64,000 bases of DNA, from positions 1-64,000 of the forward strand of contig NZ_JACJTU010000041.1 of the NCBI RefSeq assembly GCF_014698835.1. Direction: 5' to 3'. The position numbers and the translations under genes are program-made. Position 1 is the stretch's first letter. Every line of letters begins with the position of its first letter. Below the pieces are notes generated by a model. That model ran no database searches. It saw only the letters and a program-made list of their open reading frames with translations, and had not been told where the DNA came from. This document shows, one piece after another, positions 51,565 to 59,700 of this stretch. This stretch comes from Nostoc paludosum FACHB-159. Its GTDB lineage: Bacteria; Cyanobacteriota; Cyanobacteriia; Cyanobacteriales; Nostocaceae.

Positions 51565-52470
51565 TTATTCTAAATAACGTTTATTTTCAGCAAGCAATTT
51601 TTCTTCTTTGCGACGGGCGCGCTCTTCAAAATATTTCCTCTTAATAGCTATTTTTTCTTCCCTAGATTTAGCATCTTTTATACGCTCTTCTCTTTTAGAA
51701 AGAGTATATTCATCACAAAATTTAATACTTTCAAACTTGCTTAAATTTGTTGGTAAACTAGGTAATAACCTAACAAAATCTTCTTTGTTTACCAGTATGA
51801 AGAAGTCATTATAGCTTCCTTGTTGATGCCCCCATTTACAATAGTAAGTTGTATGGCTTATTTCATAAGCTGATTTTTCAAGTGGGCAAGCAATATATTC
51901 GCCTGTATCAAGAAATACAGGAAATTTAGGGCTTACAACTAATCCTATAGGTAAAGAAAGCTTTCTACTTATAGAAATACTAGAATATCCTACTAGCTTG
52001 AAATAAATATTACTGTCTTGATCAACTATGAGAATGGGTTTAACTTCTTCGGTAATTAACTGTTCTTTCCATTTATCATATAGACGATTATTAGTAGCAT
52101 CAATAACCCAAATTAGTTTATTAGCATCACTACCGTAAAATAACTCTCTCTCTTCAATTTCAGCTTTACTCAAAGTCGAGTGTTGAAATTCAATAATTAA
52201 ATTATTAATTTTTATGTCAGCACGATGGCTAACATCGTCTTTCTGGATTACTACTTCTCGACATTCTACAGGAAACAAACTTTGCCATCCCAAATGCCAA
52301 GCTGTCATTTCATACCACTGATCGCATTGTGTAAGGGTCTTGTGTGACCAATGATGCAGTTTTATGCCTCCACATTTAGCAATTACTTCTCCTTTGCAGC
52401 AAGGACAAAAACCTTTGATATTAGGTTTTGGAAGTATTTTATTTCCTGATTCATCCAGTGCGTAAAACAT
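51565..52470 (-). CDS. CoiA-like competence/nuclease protein
   Basis: 301 residues. CoiA pattern: a zinc-type CPCC near residues 22-25, IKLHHWSH (near 37), TAWHLGWQSLFP, then a nuclease-like core HRADIKINNLIIEFQHSTLS with LIWVID afterwards. CoiA proteins act in recombination after DNA uptake; cyanobacterial homologues are PD-(D/E)XK-like with Asp and Glu in RADI and IEFQ. The last 60 residues are a Lys/Glu-rich helix. Stand-alone gene in an accessory region, so a defence or repair role is also possible. Confidence 0.7.
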   Translation of the reverse strand: MFYALDESGNKILPKPNIKGFCPCCKGEVIAKCGGIKLHHWSHKTLTQCDQWYEMTAWHLGWQSLFPVECREVVIQKDDVSHRADIKINNLIIEFQHSTLSKAEIEERELFYGSDANKLIWVIDATNNRLYDKWKEQLITEEVKPILIVDQDSNIYFKLVGYSSISISRKLSLPIGLVVSPKFPVFLDTGEYIACPLEKSAYEISHTTYYCKWGHQQGSYNDFFILVNKEDFVRLLPSLPTNLSKFESIKFCDEYTLSKREERIKDAKSREEKIAIKRKYFEERARRKEEKLLAENKRYLE

Positions 52471-52709
52471 AATATACCTTTATTTTTCAGTGAAGATTAA
52501 CAGTTACTACGGGAAATTAATGTATAAAATAATACATTAATTTATAAAATGCTGGGTTTTAATAAAATAAAAGCTGGAATTTCTATATAGCCAGTCTTTT
52601 CAAACCTTGTAACTTAGTTACATTTAGTCTTTGGTTGTATTTACTTTTATAAGAAAAGCATGAGCCTGACAGTTTAGTATAAATTTAGACGCTATGTGAG
52701 GTTTGATTG

Positions 52710-53261
52710 ATGTATGATCCGCTAATGAGAAAGGTTATGGGAGATCAAGAGAAATTAATTAAGAGCCATAACGAAGTCTTGCAATACATTAATGATGATA
52801 AACAGAAAAAAGTAATCAGTTTCTTAAAGGATGTGCAAACCCGTACTTATGAAAAAACTAGGTCATATACAAATCTAATTATTGCTGCGGGTTACGCTGG
52901 CTTCTTTACTTTTTGGAAGTCTGCAAAGGATGATTTACCCAAAATAACAATGCTAAGTTCTGGGCTATTAATCGCAATTTCACTTTGCTTCTTTATTGGC
53001 TCCGAAGTATATAACATGATTAACTCTACACTTTATCAACGAAAGATAAATCAAATGTTGAGGGAGAATAACTCTGCAAATATAATCAATGATATTCAAA
53101 AATTTGAACAGGAACATGAAGCGAGAACTTACTCCATATGGTTTTGGTTGTTATTACCAACTATCATTACAGCTATCTTTGGAGCAATTCTTTTGATAGG
53201 GAGCTTTATTATAGAACTCTGGAATGAAATTAAGGTAATATTTCCAGAACTAAAGCTTTAA
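52710..53261 (+). CDS. Hypothetical membrane protein, 183 residues
   Basis: ATG 52710 with GAGG upstream. N-terminal helices, then two membrane segments at about 58-100 (a hairpin, with MLSSGLLIAISLCFFIGSEV) and a further long one near 145-172 (WFWLLLPTIITAIFGAILLI). The cytoplasmic loop is helical (YQRKINQMLREN). No family recognised. It lies last in the inner segment before the second 35-bp repeat. Confidence 0.6.
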   Translation: MYDPLMRKVMGDQEKLIKSHNEVLQYINDDKQKKVISFLKDVQTRTYEKTRSYTNLIIAAGYAGFFTFWKSAKDDLPKITMLSSGLLIAISLCFFIGSEVYNMINSTLYQRKINQMLRENNSANIINDIQKFEQEHEARTYSIWFWLLLPTIITAIFGAILLIGSFIIELWNEIKVIFPELKL

Positions 53262-53341
53262 GTTTATCACAATGATTGAGCCTCTCAAATCTGCACTGTC
53301 ATGTAGACCTCGCTCTTTCACTAAAACGCCAATAACAAACT

Positions 53342-53376
53342 TTATCGGTGATAGAATCTCAGTTTCCCACATAACA
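53342..53376 (+). repeat. 35-bp repeat core, copy 2
   Basis: Matches 49761-49795 with one mismatch and weaker flanking similarity. The two lie 3.6 kb apart in the same orientation around four genes, so a recombination or insertion boundary is possible. Confidence 0.6.
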
Positions 53377-53461
53377 ACGGGGCAATCGCATCTTTGACAT
53401 TCAACTGAGGATTAGGCAATGCGATCACACTCACTCACCTGTGCTGGAATAAAGTATATAT

Positions 53462-53721
53462 TTACTTTTGCTCTGGCTCCCATTCAAAAATTTGCACATC
53501 AAGTTCTTTGATAACTTGATATAAATCTCTTACTTGGCTACTTTTGCAAACAATAATAGCTTCACAATTTGGGTTTATACATTGACGATACAGAAGAACT
53601 TGCCCAATTGCTTTGAAGACCTCGGTTTTGTTGAGATGTAGTTTAATCTCATAGATTGCATTTCTTGTAACTACGTCTGCAATACCTGCTTGACAGGAGA
53701 CTTGGCGCTCAACCTCTATTC
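53462..53721 (-). pseudogene. 3' half of a PD-(D/E)XK-like protein gene, split by the element
   Basis: 84 codons plus stop (53716-53462) continue exactly in frame from the 111-codon piece at 14900-15232, using one copy of the 5-bp duplication. This half holds a nuclease-like core: GIADVVTRNAIYEIKLHL (Asp, then Glu-x-Lys), VLLYRQ and EAIIVCKSS, as in PD-(D/E)XK domains. A frame that runs on upstream into the element (to 54028) is an accident of the insertion. The intact gene was probably a 195-residue nuclease-like protein. Confidence 0.8.
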
Positions 53722-53745
53722 GGGGTACAGCCGGGATACCTGCAA

Positions 53746-56293
53746 GTGCGATTCGTTCTGGAGAAACCAAATATTTCGGTGGATTCCAGGCTTCAGTAGA
53801 GTAACCCCTGATGGGGTTGAGTCCGCACTTTAATCCTCTACTGATGACAACTTGATACCCATGTAGGTGAGGTGAATTATAAAACCAAGTCCTACCACCC
53901 TGGTGCGGGGTTGAAAGCACGTAAACTACCAGAAAATGGTAGCCCCTACGGAGGAGAATGACTATCAAATCCGTAAAGCGGGGACGAAAGCGGATAAAGG
54001 TGATAATTGCTGAAAACACCAGCCGCAAGCAAGAGTTTATGGGGAGAGCAAGCGAAATGTCGTTGAGCCATCGTCATATCTCACCAAGGGATATAAGCTT
54101 GTGTTTCGGACACACCTTGGTTCGGAAATAACCGAAAGGGTAAGGACTGTTAGGTTCTTGCAACCGAAACAGCGCACTTCCTAGACCCCCGGTGGATAGG
54201 CATCCCCTAAAGACTCAAAACAATGGATATCAGGAACGAAGTAAACCAAATTATAACTCCTGTGGTGGTCGATACATAGGTAGGCGGTCAGGCTAAAAGT
54301 TTTATTTGGGAGGGATGGGTTAAGAAGCAAACGCCCAAACCGAAGTAACGGTTAAAGCCCGAAAAGGGATGGAGTAACGTCCGGGATAAGCAGACGTAAC
54401 CCGCAATGTGCATAGAGCTAGGGGTGTAAGTAGCAATGAATATGCCTAAGTCAGATTCAATTGAGAATACTGAGGGATGGAGAAATATAAATTGGCGCAA
54501 AGTCGAGAAATACGTCTTCAAGTTGCAAAAACGCATCTACGCCGCTTCGCGTTGTGGTGATATCAAGCGAGTCCGTAAACTTCAGCGAATTTTAATGAGG
54601 TCTTGGTCGAATAGGGTACTAGCGGTAAGAAGGGTAACGCAAGATAACCAAGGTAAAAAGACGGCAGGAGTGGATGGGGTAAAATCCTTATCCCCAGAAG
54701 CACGTCTCAACCTAGCAAAAGGGCTAAGAATAAATGGTAAATCCAAACCAACACGTAGAATTTGGATACCCAAACCAGGGAAAACTGAAAAACGCCCGCT
54801 TTCAATACCCACTATGTTTGACCGCGCCCTACAAGCCGCAGTCAAAGCTACCTTAGACCCAGAATGGGAGGCTCGATTTGAGGCATCCAGTTATGGGTTT
54901 CGACAAGGTAGGTCATGCCACGATGCCATTAAACATATCAAAAACTGCATAGTATCAAAAGCTAAATTTGTACTAGATGCAGATATTTCGCAATGTTTTG
55001 ACCGCATTGATCAGAAAGCATTACTTTTGAAACTAAACATGAAGGGAAAAGTTAAGCAACAAATAAAAGCTTGGCTTAATTCTGGAGTCATAGATTCAGG
55101 AGAACTGATAGCTACAAATTCTGGCACACCCCAAGGTGGGGTAATTTCGCCATTATTAGCTAACATTGCTTTACATGGTTTAGAAGACCTGATTAATCAA
55201 GAATTTCCGGCTAATAAAAGTGGGAAGGTAAGAGGGTCAAAAACCAAATTCGGCTATAAAATCTGCCAACCGACCTTCATTAGGTATGCGGACGATTTCA
55301 TAGTTTTACACGAATCACGAGCGGTCATTAATCGGTGTGAGGAAATCATCAGAATTTGGCTCAAAGGTATTGGCTTAGAACTGAAACCAGAAAAGACCCG
55401 TGTAGCACATACACTGCACCCAGATTTAAGTGAAGATGGTCAAGCAGGATTTGATTTTCTGGGACACCATATTCAGCATAAAAAAGTGGGTAAATACCGA
55501 GAAAACAAAAATAGTTTCGGTACTCGTCTTGGTTTCATTACCCTCATTACCCCTTCAAAAAAGGCGATTGATGCTCACAAAAATAAGATGAAAAGCATCA
55601 TCATAAAATGTAAGTCACGTTCCCAAGCGGAACTAATTAAAGAACTTAACCCTATTATTAGGGGATGGGCTACATTTTATAGAGTTTCAGACGCTGGAAC
55701 TGTTGGGGATTTCGCCCGGTTAGATAGAATAACTTATCTTCGTCTAAGAAGATGGGCTAAAAGACAAACCGGAAGTATTTATCACGGTCATCAAAAGTAT
55801 TGGCATACCATAGGCGACAACCATTGGGTATTCACAACTAGACCAGATAGTAACGGATTAAAGTTATTATCACATATCGAATTTCACTCCAGTGTTAACG
55901 ATTATGTAAAAGTTAGAAGTGATAAAAGTCTTTATGATGGTGACACTATCTACTGGAGTTTAAGGTTAAGTAATCATCCCAATTTACCTACTACTAAAAG
56001 GAACCTCCTTAAGCAACAGAAAGGTAAATGTATGGGATGTGGCTTAAATTTTCTTGAAGGTGATTTATTGGAGATTGACCACATCAAACCCCTGAGTTGT
56101 GGAGGTAAAAAGGAATGGAACAATCTTCAATTACTGCACCGTCATTGCCACGATGTCAAAACTGCCACTGATGGTAGTCAGAAGTCCCTGCATGACAATA
56201 GGGAAACACATTGAGTAGCCGTGTGAAGGGACAACTTTCATGCACGGTTTCGGATGGGAGGGGTGGAACAGTAATGTTCCCCTCGACCCTAAC
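53746..56293 (+). mobile_element. Group II intron, copy 2
   Basis: 2548 bp, the same length and, where compared, the same sequence as 12070-14617. It starts GTGCG after CCTGCAA and ends CCCTAAC before ATTGGGACACG. Joining the exons restores an inverted repeat that matches the right end of the element, which confirms the intron boundaries. Confidence 0.9.
54436..56214 (+). CDS. ltrA: Group II intron reverse transcriptase/maturase/HNH endonuclease, copy 2
   Basis: 592 residues, identical in protein sequence to the product of 12760-14538: reverse transcriptase with YADD, maturase domain and C-terminal HNH with its zinc-binding cysteines. No difference was seen between the copies, so both look functional and recently copied or homogenised. 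Confidence 0.95.
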   Translation: MNMPKSDSIENTEGWRNINWRKVEKYVFKLQKRIYAASRCGDIKRVRKLQRILMRSWSNRVLAVRRVTQDNQGKKTAGVDGVKSLSPEARLNLAKGLRINGKSKPTRRIWIPKPGKTEKRPLSIPTMFDRALQAAVKATLDPEWEARFEASSYGFRQGRSCHDAIKHIKNCIVSKAKFVLDADISQCFDRIDQKALLLKLNMKGKVKQQIKAWLNSGVIDSGELIATNSGTPQGGVISPLLANIALHGLEDLINQEFPANKSGKVRGSKTKFGYKICQPTFIRYADDFIVLHESRAVINRCEEIIRIWLKGIGLELKPEKTRVAHTLHPDLSEDGQAGFDFLGHHIQHKKVGKYRENKNSFGTRLGFITLITPSKKAIDAHKNKMKSIIIKCKSRSQAELIKELNPIIRGWATFYRVSDAGTVGDFARLDRITYLRLRRWAKRQTGSIYHGHQKYWHTIGDNHWVFTTRPDSNGLKLLSHIEFHSSVNDYVKVRSDKSLYDGDTIYWSLRLSNHPNLPTTKRNLLKQQKGKCMGCGLNFLEGDLLEIDHIKPLSCGGKKEWNNLQLLHRHCHDVKTATDGSQKSLHDNRETH

Positions 56294-56435
56294 ATTGGGA
56301 CACGTTGTAAACAAATGTTGCAGAAACCAATTTTGCAATTTACTAACTTGCCCAAAAATGGTACTAAGACATTCAAATTTTTGCACACTAAAATCAACTC
56401 TTCACGCGATTCAGTCTCTCCAACTTGCCCATAAA

Positions 56436-56529
56436 GGGGAGAAAGTAGCGAAGCTGCTATCAGCCGCCATGCAACGGCTGAAAACGCTACCCAGAAAGAG
56501 TTTCATCAAAATTTTTCAACTTTTACCCC
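56436..56529 (+). mobile_element. 94-bp Tn3-style miniature element nested in element copy 2
   Basis: Starts GGGGAGAAAGTAGC and ends CAACTTTTACCCC, with ATAAA duplicated on both sides (56431-56435, 56530-56534). The uninterrupted site exists in element copy 1 (CCCATAAATG at 14752-14761), so the insertion and its 5-bp duplication can be read directly. No protein is encoded. The first 94 bp of the 348-bp element at 62057 are its close relative. Confidence 0.9.
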
Positions 56530-56792
56530 ATAAATGGTTGTTTTAGGGGATGTTTTCCCGGGGAGTGGCGCGCTCGAACTGGTGTTAAAACAACGCAAAA
56601 TCAAGCATTTGCAAGCATCTGCGTAACATAACTTTACAACATGTCCCAATTTGCGCGTATCCCGGCTGAATCCCACTTACTTGTACACCCCTGAAAAGAT
56701 AATTGCAGCCTTTATTCCTTTGCATAAAGTAGCAAACAACTATAGATATATACTCATGATGATTTGTGCATCACACAATTGTGGTATTGCCG

Positions 56793-59700
56793 ATGACAAA
56801 GTTGGTTGTTCTAAAGCTAGATGGCAATTTACAGCAGGGTGTACGGGTAACGCTTTCAATTGCGACTGAAGGTGTTAGTCCCCATAAAGAAATCACTGGT
56901 AATCTACCCCCAATTGCTCCTTTACAAACAACAATTGACGAGTGGCGATCGCACTATCGTAGTTTAGGGAGTTCTCCTCGCGGTATCAAAGCTATAAAAG
57001 TTACTTACGATGGTTCTATTGCCCAGAAGCACGAAGATTGTAAAAATTCCGCAACTGAGTTACAAAAGCAACTAAACAACTGGCTGCTTTCGGAGTCTTT
57101 TCGCCCTATCCGGGAGAGTTGGTTAAAGGAATTACAAGAAAAAGAATTGGTGCGGGTGCTAATTCGCACATCTAGTCAGCAGTTGCGACAAATACCTTGG
57201 CATCTTTGGGATTTAGTGGAAGAATATCCCAATGCCGAACTAGCTTTGAGTGCAACCGATTATCAAAAACCTATCATAGCGAAAACCCCTACCAAAAGAG
57301 ATCAAGTCAAAATTCTGGCGATTTTGGGCAACAGTACTGGTATTGATATCGAAACAGACCGAAAGTTGCTCAACAGCTTACCTGATGCCGATGTCACTTT
57401 TCTAGTACAGCCCCAACGTCACGAAATCAACGATTCCTTATGGGAAAGACCTTGGGATATCCTGTTTTTTGCAGGTCATAGTCAAACTGTGGGAGATAGT
57501 GGTCGAATATACATTAATGAGAACAAGGAAAGCTTAACTACTGATGACCTCAAATATGGCTTGAAAAAGGCTATTAGCAATGGGTTAGCTGTAGCAATTT
57601 TCAATTCCTGTGATGGTTTGGGATTAGCATCTGAGTTAGAAACGCTACATATTCCCCAAATTATTGTCATGCGGGAACAAGTGCCAGATGAAGTAGCACA
57701 GGTATTTTTAAAGCATTTTTTGGAGGATTTTGCTTCCGATGGTAAGTCCTTATATCAAGCAGCAAAGGAAGCCAGGTTAAAGTTGCATGGACTTGAGGAT
57801 AAATATCCTTGTGCTTCTTGGTTGCCAGTAATTTGTCAAAATACGGGTGCAACCCCACCAAGTTGGTTAGATTTAGGTCGCCGTCCCACCGAAATTAGTC
57901 CCTATCGCGGTTTGTTTGCGTTTAGGGAAGAGGATGCAGAGTTCTTTTTTGGACGGGAATCTTTCACCCAGATGTTGATAGATGCGGTGCAAAATCAACC
58001 CTTGGTTGCGGTGATTGGTTCTAGTGGTAGTGGTAAATCTAGTGTGGTGTTTGCTGGTTTGGTGAAGTGTCTGCGAGATGCTGGTAACTGTCATATTGTT
58101 GACTTTCGTCCCGGTTCCAGACCTTTGTTTAATCTGGCAACTGCCCTTGTTGACCAAAAAGAAACCAATTTTAATCGAGATTATCATCAAAAAGGGTCTC
58201 AAATATTGCCACCTGTACTTAGCCGCACAGAACGCTTGCGGGAGATTAGAAATCTTGCCAGCGACCTGGGGCAGTGTGAAAATGGGTTGCGGGATGTGGT
58301 GGATGATATCCTCTCTGTTGACCCCAACCAGCGTTTATTGCTAGTTGCCGACCAATTTGAAGAACTTTATACCCTTTGCAGAGATGCACAAGAGCGCAAA
58401 GCTTTCTTAGATAGATTATTAGAAGCAATCTCTTCCTGTGGTAATTTTACTTTTGTCATCACTCTCAGGGCAGACTTTTTAGGACAAGCATTGTCTTATC
58501 GTCCCTTTGCTGATGCCTTGCAGTATGCAGACTTAAAACTGGGTCCAATGACGGATGAGGAGATGCAAGCAGCAGTAGAAAAACCTGCGGCGTTGCTGGG
58601 GGTGACAATTGAGGAGGGGCTTGTTGAACGCATTCTTTCTACGGTGAGTACAGAACCAGGGGATTTACCTTTATTGGAGTTTGCCCTCACTCAACTGTGG
58701 GCAAAACAACTTGATGCCCAGTTGACCCATGCTGCTTATGATGAAATTGGCGGAGTAGAAGCAGCATTGGCTCGTTATGCGGATGAAGCATATAACAAGT
58801 TGAATTTTGAGGAAAAAGAAAGGGCGCAGCGAATTTTTATCCAACTGGTGCATCCAGGAGAAGGAACGGAGGATACTCGCCGTGTAGCTACCCGCGCTGA
58901 GGTGGGTGAGGAAAATTGGGATTTGGTAACCCGCTTGGCGGATGCTCGTTTGGTAGTTACTGGACGGGATGAGAAAACAGGTTTAGAAACTGTAGAGGTT
59001 GTCCATGAGGCTTTGATTCGCAGTTGGGGACAATTACATCAGTGGATGCAGCTGGATCGGGATTTTCGCCAATGGCAAGAACAATTGCGGGTAGCAATGC
59101 GTACTTGGGAGAGTAGTGGTTGTGACGAAGGGGCATTGTTACGAGGAAAACCACTGGCTGATGCTGAATATTGGCAAAGTCAACGTTTTTTAGAATTGAG
59201 TTCGCAGGAGAGGAGTTTTATTGGGCTGAGTGTGGAATTGCGGGAGCGAGAGAGCAAAAAACAAAAGCGCAGACGACAATTTACTATCTTAGGACTTACT
59301 GGAGGCTTGTTTGTAGCTTTGGGATTGGCAGGATTGGCAGGTGTTGGCTGGTGGCTTACAGAATTGCAAAGACAACAAACCATCAACGGTCTTATCGCCG
59401 CCTCCCAAGAACTGTTTGACTCAAATCAAGAATTTGATGCCCTACTGACCTGCATCAATGCAGGCAAGCAACTCAAACAGGCAGCATTCGGGGTAAATTC
59501 CGATATGCAGTTTCGGGTTAAAGTTGCATTGCAACAAGCAATTTATGGGGTGAAAGAACGAAACCGCTTGGAAGGGCACAAAGCTGGTGTTTTTCATATT
59601 ACCTTTAGTCCTGATGGACGACTGCTTGCTTCTGGTAGCCGTGATACTACTATCAAACTTTGGGATACTGCCACAGGCAAAGAAATTCGCATATTGACTG

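Larger units (their letters stand above)
14900..53721. other. Inner segment: probable formerly separate plasmid
   Basis: This 38.8-kb stretch starts and ends with TATTC (14900-14904, 53717-53721), while the DNA outside the two element copies carries ACTTA on both sides. Closed on itself with one element copy, it would be a circle of about 41.7 kb with one TATTC-flanked insertion in a single gene. It has its own partition locus, mobilisation genes and primase, as expected of an autonomous plasmid. Confidence 0.75.
53722..56674 (+). mobile_element. 306-bp inverted-repeat element, copy 2, with group II intron and nested element
   Basis: Same left end as copy 1 (GGGGTACAG.. at 53722). The right end has one change (TCCC at 56671-56674 instead of CCCC). 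Subtracting the 2548-bp intron and the 94-bp nested element plus its 5-bp duplication leaves exactly 306 bp, as in copy 1. Flanks are TATTC (53717-53721) and ACTTA (56675-56679). The 3' parts of the two copies differ at scattered positions although the introns are the same. Confidence 0.85.

Noticed and set aside
56651..56869. 72-codon plus-strand frame before the CHAT-WD40 gene
   Set aside because: It overlaps the true start in another frame and begins inside the right inverted repeat of the element.
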